A stretch of DNA of 64,000 nt, from assembly GCA_914767715.1 (NCBI GenBank), contig OU612071.1, forward strand, positions 14,380,948 through 14,444,947, written 5' to 3'. The notes beneath the pieces are model-generated. The model was not told where the DNA came from, ran no database searches, and saw only the letters and a program-made list of their open reading frames with translations. The translations under genes were made by a program, and so were the position numbers. The DNA is from Membranipora membranacea (Eukaryota; Bryozoa; Gymnolaemata; Cheilostomatida; Membraniporidae). Of the stretch, positions 1-11,339 are shown in pieces (the stretch's first letter is position 1; every line of letters begins with the position of its first letter).

Positions 1-538
1 TTATCCTGCTCAGGCTTGACTATAACTACTACCTACATTCATTGAGATGCTTTGCTATTCTATTGTCAACTTTCAGAGAACTGAGTGGCTTTGTTATAGC
101 CGCCAAGAAAAGACACGCCCACTAAACCTGTTACCGATTGCATAAGAGCTCTTATTCAGGCTAGGATAATTCATCCTTACTGGGAGTTACCCTCTCTCTT
201 CGTGTAGCCGAGTACTGACAAACTTTTTTTTTACCTGCTGATTATCAAAATTTTCCCTGTCATAGCCCGGGCAAATAGCGAAGCCGAGGGATGACACACA
301 ACTTTTTTCTTGGGAAAAATAAAAATGATTGTTTGTCATTGCTCGTCTTCCGTAGCAGGCTAGGTGGAGGTCTTTTCTTTTTCTGATCTCCCTTTTAGTT
401 TCTTGGGATATCCAAAGTTCTGATTTTTCCTTTCGGAATTTGAATGGGATATTGGGATGGGATACCTGAAGTATTCTAGATTTGAGATTATACCTTAATT
501 GTTCAGCACTACATTTCTTAGAGATATCTGAGGAGATT

Positions 539-1160
539 TTACAATGTAGGGATATTTGTTATGTCTGCCTTTTCAAACTGCCAATATGGTTTCGGTTTGG
601 TTAAAGATGCTGTCCTTTTAATAACATTATCCCCTAAGACATTGAAATTGATAGTAAAATTGTCAGAGTGGGATGACTCAACTCTGGGGTTAGGTGTAGC
701 TACATTGGTAACAACTAGGTCGAGTGTATTAACTTTGTTGTGAGTAGGTTTATTGATAACCTGAGAAAGATTATTCAAAATTATAAAATCTACGAACAAT
801 TGATGTAAGTTTCTCCTGTTGTTTTAAGAAGAGGCCTATTACTATCATTCCAGTCAATGTCCGGTAGGTTAAAATCCCCAACCATAAAATTGTTTGGATT
901 GGTTCGATCATAATACCAATTTGTTATATCTTCTACTTGTCTTATACAGGGCCTACAGGAATAGCACGCAATAGTGAAAGAGTATCCACAGATTGAGAAA
1001 TCAAGGGCAATGATTTCACTAGGGTGTGACACATTGATTCTACTAACAACAAAGGAACATTTATTGGATAGGCCTATAAGGACTTCATCTCCACGCAGAG
1101 TCCTTCAGTTCGATCACGCCGGTACAGGGTGTAAAATATCATACGAAGCAACAAGTCTTG
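539..1160 (-). mobile_element. Decayed non-LTR retrotransposon, endonuclease (EEP) fragment
   Basis: Read on the minus strand, 1160 down to 539 translates into pieces of an apurinic-type endonuclease domain, the target-nicking part of many LINE elements. Visible are a GDFNLPDIDW motif (about 880-850) and a late SHSDNF motif (about 680-660). The family's final catalytic motif is S-D-H, so its histidine is replaced by Asn here. There are in-frame stops near 1114 and 1105 and a frame change near 795, so the copy is dead. No reverse transcriptase was found on its downstream side (positions 1-538). Clade not determined. Confidence 0.75.
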
Positions 1161-3904
1161 AGACACAAAGGTTATCCTCAGATTTTGAAATTCTGATTTT
1201 ACATTACCTTGAAATCCTTTGGAAAAGATAAACAAAGCACAGCAGTAACCAATTCTTTCCCTGTAATGAAAGACAGAGACTGCAATACAATTTGTTGTTT
1301 AAGATTTTTTAAGGGATTAGAAAATTCACTCTGAGAAAAGAATGTCTGTAATTGCTCCAACTGATATCTTCATCCAGCTTAGGTCTCAATTGTACTGGAT
1401 CGTTTCAATGCAGTGAAGAATTGCTCCCAATTTTGTTTGGAAGCCATCTCAGATTTGTTGGAGGCAGCCTACCTGTTTGGCTAACCAAATCCTCAAAAGT
1501 AACAACATTATAACTTGTTGCAGTATAGAGGCAGTCCCAGGGCAAGATTTTGGAAAAATACACAAATTCAACCGTAACATGAATGCTGTTAGTCTATGCA
1601 CTTTGCAGGATTTGCTTGGATTTTTCCTCTCATTACTTCTACATTAATCTTACTTCATATAGCCTAGGGTCCAATAACACACAATGTATGACCTTTTGTC
1701 AATGTCATGAATGACCGCCCTTATTCAAAATGAAAGAAATTCTGGCTGAAATTTTCTTCACAACTTGGCAGTGAATAATATCTCTGCTCATGGGTATTTC
1801 CCAAACATGAGGCTACTTTTCCCAGAGTCTGACTGGAAAACTCTCATACCTGGAGCAATATAGTAGGTGGCATGAATAGAAATCAACAGATATTGCAGTT
1901 TTAGTGCTCCCCTTGATTAACTTATAACACTCAAGGGCAGACAACTCCAGCAAGATCCTGCATTGTTCTCAGACTTTCCCTCGCCGGGCCGTCGGGCGAG
2001 GGGCAAAAGTCTGGGGGGCTCAGACTAGAATGCTGTCAATGGCCCTGTCCTTTTTTCGGTTATTCTAGGACTTCAATTCCTAAATGGTGATAAATACACC
2101 AAGGTTGACCATACAGATACCAGCTCACTGACTATGCAGCAGAAAATTTCATGAATATTATATGTGTCATTAGGGATGAGCCCTCCAGACACACAGTTAT
2201 CATAATCCTACACGCATCGAGCATAATTACATCAGTGTTTTCAAATAAAAAATTATTGGGATGAATAAATACCAATGATAGAAGATCAACTCAGCAATAC
2301 GCATTCCTGTAAAATTTGAGCTCAAACATTTGGGTGTAGTTTGAAATGCTACCATTGAACAGTATCCACTGAAAAAGCCAAATCCATGCCATGTTTTTGA
2401 ATATAGAAGCACATGAAGGGAGGATGGTATAACATAAACACCTCTCTACTTGGTTGTGCAATAACTCCTGGAAGAAGGTTTACCCGGCTAGCCAAGAGTA
2501 TACCTTGTATAATTTTTAGAAGCATGGACCATTGTTTTGTTGATTAAAGAGAGTGTCAATAAATGAATGTCGACAAGGTGTCATGGTCGATTGCAAAAAT
2601 GTAAATACATTAGTAGCTAGCCAGTAGAGCCTACAGATTCAACATAATATGATACGATATTTTATATGCAATATAATTGCTATGAAAAAATGAGGCACAC
2701 TCAATAAGGGCCAATTTTTGTATCAGAACTGGGGTTTTGGGCTTGGAAAACATATTTGGTCTGAGCAGGAGTTACAATATATCTAGCGCTGCATATACAA
2801 AACGAAAATTCCATTGTGGTGAAAGTGCAGATCTGACTGGACAAAAGTGCAATACTACAAGACAAAAAGAGTATTGAATCCTGTATAGATTCTGGAAATT
2901 TCTGAATATGTATGTAGAATAGTGAAGATTAATTATTTTGAGGTATATAGTCATTCTGATAAAATTTGATAGGTGACTGCCAATGTGTCCCCACAATATA
3001 CACTGCAAACTTAGTAACCAACATAAATATTCTTTTGTTTAAGTTCAGTATAACATCTCCATTGTCATTTGTATAATGCTCCACTCCTTTGTTAAAAGGC
3101 AATTGAAATTTGTTTGAAACTGTTTGCAATGGCATAGAAACTACAATTATATAGGCTCTATGCACTGTCTTGCGCAACAATGCCACTGCACTGGTGGGTG
3201 AAATAATACAAAGGTAAATCACAGTTTTAAATATGCTAAATAACCAGATCTCTATGAGTTACCATGTCAAAATGTAAATCTGCCCAAGCAGAGATACATG
3301 AACTTTGAACTGATTTGTTGTCAAATTTTGAGGTTTTTGCAGAAAAAAATGATTGAATCGTTAGCTGGCTGACTAACAATCCCGGTGACCAAATGTGGTT
3401 ATTCTGAATTAAAAACTGTAGGAAGAACATAGCTTTTGGAAAAGTACGGAGGAGATAACTACAACTGAGCGTTTTTGACTTTCAATAACTGAGAATCTGA
3501 TGTGCCATGAAAGAGTGAAGTATTTTAAGGAAGAAACAATTGCTTTTTGTACATCTTTGATTGTGTCAAATTTGACAGGTTGTACATCATTTAATTCATA
3601 TAAACTAGGTCTACTAGGTCATGTTGAGTCACTCGATTAAGTGACACTAAACATGTTCTAAATATGTACTAGTTTGAGGTGTACTTATTTTTTCTGCCAT
3701 CATCTAGATAGGACCGGACGCAAGTCACAAGTCATTTAATTTCTCAATCATTTTATATATAGATCTCATCCTTGAGACATCCACATTGTTGCAATATAAT
3801 CAGGGCACTAATGATTGATTGAATTGATTCATATTATTGTGATATTTCATTGATTGTAATCATTAACTGTTAAAAAACATCACTGATTGTGTACTTGCAC
3901 ATCT
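1161..3904. other. Stretch with no gene recognised
   Basis: AT-rich sequence with only short open frames on both strands. None has a domain, a believable splice-bounded exon or a signal peptide. The only structure noted is the GC-rich hairpin at 1970-2013. Confidence 0.5.
1970..2013. repeat. GC-rich hairpin, related to 61421-61467
   Basis: An inverted repeat in AT-rich surroundings. The arm CAGACTTTCCCTCGCC pairs with GGCGAGGGGCAAAAGTCTG around a short GGGCCGTC-type loop. The segment GGGGCAAAGTCTGGGGGGCT and its flanks recur near 61421-61467, so this is a dispersed element. Function unknown. Confidence 0.6.
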
Positions 3905-4505
3905 TCACTTGTCATCCATGTGGCTTGTCACACAAATACACTTATTTTTGATGCAGCTCGCAGGAATGTAAACACCAGGCAAGTCAACAAAAAGGAGACA
4001 AGAATTTTTACAAGGGCGGTTATTTGTACATCCGTCAAGACCATCAGACAAGGCTGACACCTCTGCAATGAAAAAGAAATCACATGTCATTCATAAAGAG
4101 TTGGAATTGTTGAAATTGTCATGATTAACACTTGCATGCATCAAATTTATCAGAATATAGTTGTGGTGCGTAATTGCAGCGGAAATGAGTTGTGGACAAC
4201 TTTCTATTTTCTCAGACTATTATTAAAAAGTCAATAATATACAATTCAATCTTTGATACTCAACCAGAATCCTCATTTAGCTCTGATCACTGTTAAACAA
4301 TTCCAGTTTGTCTTAAGGTGTGCGATCATAATTTAACCCTATCAATATCTTTCAACTGTGTCACCTTTTTTAAAACTTACACATAAGCTATTTCTCGACA
4401 CCTAACAGCTATCTACATTACCTAAAAGATCACAATGGTAATCTCACCTCCGACGATCAGGCACATCACCAACAGGACACAAGTTATATTGATCAAAATC
4501 CTCAT
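3905..4505 (-). CDS. Secreted defensin-like (CS-alpha-beta) peptide, two exons
   Basis: Exon 1 (4505-4448) starts with ATG and encodes a hydrophobic leader, then a GTGAGA donor in phase 1. Exon 2 (4062-3905) follows a pyrimidine-rich ...TTCATTGCAG acceptor in the matching phase and ends in TGA. The product is 71 residues. A signal peptide of about 23 residues (hydrophobic core, then V-S-A) precedes a 48-residue mature peptide. Its six cysteines, at residues 31, 37, 41, 56, 61 and 63, have spacing 5-3-14-4-1. CxxxC followed by CxC is the CS-alpha-beta signature of invertebrate defensins and related antimicrobial or channel-blocking peptides. The usual G-x-C before the fourth cysteine is absent. 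An antimicrobial role is inference. The 385-bp intron is ordinary. No poly(A) signal was identified. The fold could be reached by chance, but leader, splice phase and six cysteines agree. Confidence 0.7.
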
Positions 4506-6095
4506 TCTGGCTTCTGTCTTCAATATGTGCTGACCTTTTATTTCTGTATTTGTCTCCTATTGTGAATATAACATATCAAAGATGTTAACAAACATGATTT
4601 CAATATGAACGACTCATATAACTCAGAGTGACCGGAAAGTTTGAATCTAAAGGATTAAACTGTTTCTAGTGTTGTCTTCCTGATGCCTAAAAGTTAAAAG
4701 CAGTTTCTTAAACTATGCCATGAATGAAGAAACACTTTTTAATAGAAGGACAACAGAATTATACTAAGCTTGCTGACATATTCAAATTGCAGAAGTATAA
4801 CGAAGTGAGAACTAAATCCCCAATGTAAACGCTTCTCTTCACCACACATTCATTTTAGTTTAATGTTGTGGGATTGTGAAATATACACAAAATCATTGCT
4901 GGAATCAGTTCAACCAAGCGTCCTTGTAAAAAAGTGCAAGTTGCAAGTTGAAACAAAGTATTGTAGCTGTACATCTTTTGAGTACAAGCAATTCTCATAA
5001 TTTGACTTCATCCAGTTACAAAAGGTGAACCACAATAAAATAAGTTTCATCTAAGAAAAGCCGTTGTGTAAAAATTACCTTTAGGCTTGCCTAGACTCCG
5101 CAGGCAACAGTACCACACAATATGTCAGATAGTTCACGGCTCAAGATAACAAAGTATTATATACTTCAATTCAAAGCGGTATGCTAGGCCACACCTCTAA
5201 TCTAATCATTAATCTATCCTATCTACATGATTGGCTAATATTATATTATATTATTATATATTACATTATCTACCTATCTCTACCTGTCAGGCTTATACAA
5301 CGTGAGTGAGCTCTGATGATTTTGATGATACAATAAATTTATGTCCTCATAACATTCCGATGGGATGCAGATGCCCCTGAGTTGCACTGAATAATGTCTT
5401 TCAAACGAAATTACAAAGTATAGTTTCAAATGCGTTTAGGTATGTCCTAGAGTGCAAACAGTTTGTGTGGTCTGTTTGATGGATAGATAGTTTAGTACCT
5501 GGATAAATCAAGAGTCACATCAAAGGTAAGAGTAACATTGAAGTCTTAAGACTCATCAAGAATGACAACACATTCCAAGGTAATTGAAGTATTGAACATC
5601 TTATGAAGAATATTCAGTAATGAATTTTTTCGATTTTGCTGGTACTTGAAAATGTGCAAATATCTTAGCAATAAATTGAATAACTCCTTGACTTTAAAAT
5701 TCTTCATCATGTTCCAAGGAGCAGGACAGTTGAAGTTGGATGCGGCTTACCGAAATTCCCCCGTTGCTGCTTTTGAATTACTGTCAATTTATTGCTGCAA
5801 TGCACACTTAGATTTGTGCTACCCCAGTACCCCACAGAGAGTTTGCATACAAATGCAGACATACCTGGTTCAATTGATGGACAAACAATTGGTACAGACA
5901 ATCTAATCTAATCTAATTAGGCGAGACCACAATGAGAGAAGAATGATGTTGTCTACCAGTGATGACTCAATCACTGCATGGCATTATATCTAGAAGTCGT
6001 TTTTTCATCTTGTGCAAAGTTCGCGAAAATATGCATCACATAAGTCTGGTTCCATTCTAGGTACCTGGTATAGTGATGTCGCGCCAACCATCTGA
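4506..6095. other. Region upstream of the defensin-like gene, no other gene seen
   Basis: Presumably holds the promoter of the minus-strand peptide gene, but no TATA box or factor site could be picked with confidence. There is an AT-rich low-complexity patch at about 5230-5275. Open frames at 5646-5906 lack recognisable features. Confidence 0.4.
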
Positions 6096-6330
6096 CTAGG
6101 AGGTGGCTCAGTTGGTTAGAGCGCCGATCCTTCAGCATCCAAGTGATGAAGGTCATTGGTTCGAATTCCACTGCAGGCTATCAACTACTGGGTTTTGGTT
6201 GGCCCCAGGTATGCTCTGACCTGCCTACAAACAGAGAGGAACCTGGCGCAGGGATTGCGGCCTAGACTTTAAGGCAATCAATATTTCGCCACACATGCTT
6301 CAGGATTTGGCGTGTGATATGACAAACTTT
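6096..6330 (+). mobile_element. tRNA-derived SINE, family A (copy 1)
   Basis: A tRNA-like head with box A GGCTCAGTTGGTTAGAGCG and box B GGTTCGAATTCC is followed by a non-tRNA body (TTGGCCCCAGGTATGCTCTG, GCCTACAAACAGAG, TTGCGGCCTAG). The same head plus body recurs at 18308-18545 and, inverted, at 56000-56205. The extra body and repeated occurrence rule out a true tRNA gene. Confidence 0.8.
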
Positions 6331-6689
6331 TTTTATCAACCATAGAATACCACATGGGGACAATTCAGAAAGGACATCCGGTGGGATTTCCCCAAATTTA
6401 TTGTCTGTAATGTCAGTTGCCCTAGTAGAGTTGGGTGTTTGGGTGTAATAATAAGTACTGCAGCTTGTGTTTTCTGGACCTTCTGACATTTATAGTGGGG
6501 GGGGGGGTGAAAGGTAGCTGTTGATGTCCTTATGTTGAACACTAGCTTTCAATCCTCATCATACAAACATAATGGCAACATGGAACAGCACCTAATGGCA
6601 TTTTCAATGCAGTGACTTCCAAAACTTTGCGTGGTCAATCACAATGCTTATAAAGAGTACTTTCCATGCTGGGACACGAAAAAAAAAAG

Positions 6690-7640
6690 CTCATCTGTTG
6701 TCACCCCCAATAACTAGTATCCCCAAGTAAATTCTTGGAAGTGGTCATTCCCAGCGCTTTGGTAAAGGGCAGAAGTTACTCAGTTCAATTAAGTGAAGAC
6801 ACATTCTAAGTTCAAGGAGCTTTGGCCTATATCCTTGCTTCTCCACGTATCTGAGCTGAACAAGGTGGAATTCTCCAGCTTCGACGATCAGAATGCATAT
6901 AGGGAGGAGCACCACCATATTTCTAGTGAGATTGAATTAAATGCCAGCCCATGTCTAGTCAGACTGATGTTGAGTTTATTCAATGAGAGATGGCAGAGTG
7001 TGAGGTAATTAGGTATACTCCTCATATGAGTGTTACAAAACTTGAGTTTCCCAGGTTTCTTTTATCTAACCACTCTTGTGTAATCCGCTGGCCGAGATAC
7101 CTTGTATCAAATACACAGATGACACTACTGATCCAAATGTAGACTTTCATGACAATCCTTCACATTCGGCAGCTGATTATGCAACAAGCTGGTGTGAAAA
7201 CAATTCAATGCTCTTAAACACCTCTCTGTCGCAATCTCTTACTCTTTTAAAAAACAAAGTTTGTAATTGTCATCAATATCAATGAAATGTCCATCACACA
7301 AAATGCATCAGTCAATCTATCAGGGATGTGTTTTGATAATGACATGGGATTCAGCGCTCACATTGATTATGTTGTTAGTCAGTAAAGGCCAGCTGTGCAT
7401 GCCATCATTTGGCTTAGGAAAGTTGGCGTCTCCATATCTAGTTTGAGGATTCTCTCATTGATCTCTCATGAGGCCCCAAGTTGCTTCCCATACTTTTCGA
7501 AGGCGGCAGAAGATACTTGAAAGGCTACAGCAGGTAAACCTCAGGGTTAAATTGCCATAATGTAGACTTTGTATTGAGTAGAATGTTGTATTGAGCGGCT
7601 TGTGGTATTGAGTTTAACAGAATTTAGCCTTTATTTGGAC
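6690..7640 (+). mobile_element. Truncated reverse transcriptase copy, same family as 36.9-41.8 kb
   Basis: This stretch follows the DNA of the large element at roughly 40540-41700, with internal deletions. Shared translated pieces include FKEL, FDDQ.AY, LVRLM.SLFN.RWQ and PCIKYTDDTT, where the second residue of the catalytic YADD motif has become Thr. The core A and B motifs are missing or split and frames change repeatedly. It is a dead 5'-truncated copy ending soon after the point where the full element's ORF2 ends. Confidence 0.8.
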
Positions 7641-8548
7641 ACAATATTGCCTTACCTGAAGTGTGTTGATCATTAACGCAAGCACACCAGCTATCCACTT
7701 CTCTTACATTCAGTAACAAATAATGATGACAGACATCATCACACAACATGACCCTCCCTAAATTAGAAACCTGCTGAACACCTTAGACACGAGTAATGTT
7801 ACCAGTCAAGAGGAATTTCCCACTCGGTTATCCACAGAGGATAAAGAAGATATTTGTGTGCCATTCCAATGTATACTTAAAAAGCCTTTTTACTGCTATC
7901 AAAAAGGTTTCATATATCGGGCAAAACATGTTCCAAATGGAGTGTCACATAAAACGGGACCTTTTTCGCCATATGGAATGTCAGTTTGATCAGTTTTTCC
8001 TTTGTACTTTTGTAATGGACAATATTGTGATAAACATGCTTGTGCAAACAGACAAAACTTCATGAATTAACAGCGTTAGCTCAAAATATTATCGAATTTT
8101 TTCCGCTAGAGTCATGTGGGGTTAAAATTTCAATAAACCAAATTGTATTTGAATTCACAGTTAGTTATGTACGAAGAAATAAGCATGAACAGATTGAATT
8201 ACCCTGAGCATGTCATGAACGATCGGTAAAGCTTAGGAAGGAGCATTCTCGACAGGCCAGCTTGGTGGTAAATAATAGTTCGATCAAGAATATTTGAAAA
8301 TCATGACTGAATGAAGTAGATTATGCGCAGCGATGGACTTCTCTTTTTTTGTAATTGTCATTGTATTGTATTATTGTCAGGAGCATTTTTGTAACTCCTG
8401 ACTAATACCATAGTTATTATACTGATATTTATTAGTGTAGGTAAGCAGCAGCCTTATAGGGCCTGTATTTATCGATTGAATTATGGTTATTATGGATGGC
8501 ACATGTGCAAATTAAGGGTTTATAAACTGTGCACACGCTGAAAGCATA
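7641..8548. other. No gene recognised
   Basis: The open frame 7796-8065 has no recognisable domain. The sequence is AT-rich and otherwise featureless to the eye. Confidence 0.4.
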
Positions 8549-8738
8549 CTTGTGTTATTCCATGGCTTACTCAGAGATGTTTAATTTATTTAGCCTTGAT
8601 CTGCTGAGCTAACAAAATGTAACTTATTGTAATAATCTTAAATGCTTGTGTTATTCCATGGCTTACTCAGAGATGTTTAATTTATTTAGCCTTGGTCTGC
8701 TGAGCTAGCAAAATGTAACTTATTGTACTATCTTAAAG
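8549..8738. repeat. Tandem duplication, 96-bp unit, two copies
   Basis: The unit beginning CTTGTGTTATTCCATGGCTT starts at 8549 and again at 8645. A few substitutions and small indels near the end of the second copy separate them, so the duplication is recent. Confidence 0.85.
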
Positions 8739-8739
8739 T

Positions 8740-9110
8740 GCAACCAAGGTTTCAAACAACTTCTCATTGATGGCCATTGATTAATAGCAGATTGCACCTT
8801 TTGCATGGGGAAAAAGACAAAATATAATTCGGATGATTATTCAGCCAGAATTCTTGTGAAACATTTCTTCCATCAGGCACTCAAACTCAGCTAAAAGAGA
8901 ATACCACATAGCAGTTTCCTGTTCCTGTTATTATTTAGCCTGTGCTCTATAATTATTATAGCAAAGTCTTGGAACCTCCCCTAAACTGAAGTGTTACCCA
9001 GCTTAGAATCAGCAACTACTTTGAGTTTTGCATCGCGTAATGCACAAAGCTGATGCTGCCCAGTACATTATTTGCTACCCATTAATGCATTGTTGCGAAA
9101 CCTTGGTTGC
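8740..9110. repeat. Dispersed repeat, related to 13870-14250
   Basis: Shared blocks include CAGCCAGAAT.CTTGTGAAACATTT, CTCAAACTCA and a TTTCTGTTC.TGT tract in the same order as at 13870-14070. The two copies are diverged. No coding capacity is visible and the element class is unknown. Confidence 0.55.
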
Positions 9111-9365
9111 CCTTTAAATAATCTGCCGTACAATGCAAAAGTGTAGCAAAAAGGAGCCGATCATTAAGGCATAACTGATCATTATATCAAGCACTAAATC
9201 CTTGGCGTGCTAATAATAATTGAAGGATATAGCTTCAGTTTAATTATTGAATGATGATGTGTTTATTTGTCTCATCAATTAGAGAAATAAAATGCTTCAT
9301 GGCAGTGCTCTCTTGTTAAGAGTATGGACGGTAAAAATAAATGGATAACAATTCATATAAAAATT

Positions 9366-10247
9366 TTACTTTTTTGAAAAAACGCTATTTAGATAGTGAA
9401 CACAGTTAGCTCTAAAACAAAGTTTTCGAAGGTTTACTCGGTACCGGATGGTGGAATATCGGCCTGATGGGCATTGAGTAAATGTCAACATGGGAGTTTG
9501 TTCGGTTGCCACCATGCGAAGACTCTTTGTAGCAAGTTTGTTGTGGTAGAGATCGGCTACTGCGGTGAAGGTGATATCTCCTGCGAGGCGACCAGCTGAG
9601 CGCACCACTCGCTGTAGATCTTTTTTAGAGTCTGCACTAAGATGAGAATATATCACTACTTGATGATAGAGTAGGATGCTTTCGATGAAGGATTTGTAGC
9701 ATGATGTAATCAATCTGGTATCTATTCCCAGATACAGCTTGCTCATAATGTGAACTCGAGTTCTAGCTTTCTTTACAGTTCGGTTGGCAGAGGCTGTAAA
9801 GTCAAGTTTAGTAGTTAGCGTAGTACCAAGATACACGAACTCGGTTACTTGATCGACCGGGGAACCATTTATTACCAGCTGTTGTGTGGTCGGGTTATCC
9901 CGTGCGTTGCTGAAAACCAGTTCTTTGGTCTTCTTTGAGTTAAGAAGCAGGTCATGTTTGCAGCACCAAGCATATAGATGATCTCCTTCTTGTTGGAGAC
10001 ACGATGGCTGGGTACTCGTGAGAAACTCTAGTATGACTGTGTCATCAGCATATTTGAGGATTTCGGTATTGGAGTTGAGTGTTGGCATACTGGATACATA
10101 GAATGAGAAAAGTAGCGGACTGAGCACACAGCCTTGAGGGCTCCCAGTAGATGCTGTCGTAGATGCTGATACATTGGACGTTGTTATAACACATTGTGTG
10201 CGATTTGTGAGGAAACTGTAAAGCCAGTTAAGAATATAATGACACAA
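9366..10247 (-). mobile_element. 5'-truncated non-LTR retrotransposon, reverse transcriptase C-terminal part
   Basis: A single 293-codon frame encodes the reverse transcriptase from just before motif B (GSPQGCVLSPLLFSFY) through the catalytic YADDTVIL and the downstream thumb region to a stop. The earlier fingers and motif A are absent, as expected from 5' truncation during insertion. The frame is unbroken, so the insertion is fairly recent. The sequence differs from the 36.9-41.8 kb element, so this is a second family of the CR1/Rex1/L2-type group. Exact clade not determined. Confidence 0.85.
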
Positions 10248-10810
10248 AGATATAATTAGGAAGATAATTGGTTAGTAATGTGTAAATTCAGGCAGCAACT
10301 ATTAGAGACACAACTGCCTCGACAATAAAATAGTGTTCAAACAAGGTTTATTGCAACAGTAACCTTTTAATCAATACGATTCTTTCCCCCCCCCTTTTAT
10401 TAGCCACTACACTATTCATGTACAATTGTTGTGTCTAGTTATTTACATTACCACAACTAACAGTAGAAACTTGTGCTATGATTATTTATTTATTATTGGT
10501 TAATTATTATTAATTCTTTGATTAACATGACTTATGCATACTGGAAACTTCAGAATAGGAGTAAGATCATTTTAATGTTTAATAATTATTTATTATCTAA
10601 TAAATGACATACGTAGCAATGCCATGTGCTAACCAATATTTATCATATGTTTTATAATTAATCTTGGGTTTATGAGTCATGTATAGTCAGCAAACAGTCA
10701 GCATCTTTGCAAAATATCGACCCTAGAAAATATTCTACTTATCAGCAAACGGAATTTTTTTTATGCGCCACCTCAACATTATTGCACCATGCCAACTCAA
10801 CAATCCTAAC
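10248..10810. other. No gene recognised
   Basis: AT-rich sequence with a short C-run at 10387-10395 and ATTATTTATTATTG-type low complexity. Confidence 0.4.
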
Positions 10811-10814
10811 ACCC

Positions 10815-10821
10815 TATATAA
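10815..10821 (+). promoter_or_regulatory. Possible TATA box
   Basis: TATATAA lies in the context CCCTATATAAGGCAGGGC, about 35 bp upstream of the first tandem-repeat unit. A candidate AATAAA-type signal (CAATAAATTC) occurs near 11430. Together they could bound a short transcription unit or a solo LTR. Neither TG...CA ends nor a target duplication could be fixed. Confidence 0.3.
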
Positions 10822-10849
10822 GGCAGGGCCCACCGTAGTAAGTTGTAGT

Positions 10850-10985
10850 AGCACTTTAGACTTTGGCAGCAAGGGTGTGTCAGGGTAGTAGCATTTTAGA
10901 CTTTGGCAGCAAGGGTTTGTCAGAGGAGTAGCATTTTAGACTTTGGTAGCAAGGGTTTACCAAGAGTATCAATTTTAGACATTGG
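10850..10985 (+). repeat. Tandem repeat, unit about 39 bp
   Basis: About three and a half units built on GTAGCATTTTAGACTTTGGC and AGCAAGGGT.TGTCAG. The last unit is more diverged. Confidence 0.8.
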
Positions 10986-10999
10986 TGGTAAGAGATTAT

Positions 11000-11325
11000 T
11001 AAGGTGAAATACAGAGTTCAGGATTACGAGTTGAAGACACGGTGACAGAGACGTACACAAAGAGGAATTACAGAGTTCAAGATTACGAGTTGAAGACACG
11101 GTGACAGAGACGTACACAAAGAGGAATTACAGAGTTCAAGATTACGAGTTGAAGACACGGTGACAGAGACGTACACAAAGAGGAATTACAGAGTTCAAGA
11201 ATACGAGTTGGAGATACGGTGACAGAGGCGTACACAAGGAGGAATTACAGAGCTCAAGATTACGAGTTTGAAGACATAGTGACAGGAGCATTCACAAAGA
11301 AGAATTACAGACTTCACTAGAATAT
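11000..11325 (+). repeat. Tandem repeat, 59-bp unit, about 5 copies
   Basis: Units carry GGAATTACAGAGTTCAAGAT, TACGAGTTGAAGACACGGTG and ACAGAGACGTACACAAAGA. The central copies are nearly identical and the outer ones diverged, the usual minisatellite gradient. No long open frame runs through it. Confidence 0.9.
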
Positions 11326-11339
11326 AGCAAGAACCGTAT

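Noticed and set aside
6103-6180. Possible tRNA gene (good box A and box B)
   Set aside because: No acceptor-stem pairing, and the same head plus non-tRNA body recurs at 18308 and 56000, so it is a SINE.
11000-11325. Regular 59-bp repeats resembling a CRISPR array
   Set aside because: The units are contiguous with no unique spacers, and the DNA is from an intron-bearing eukaryote; it is a minisatellite.
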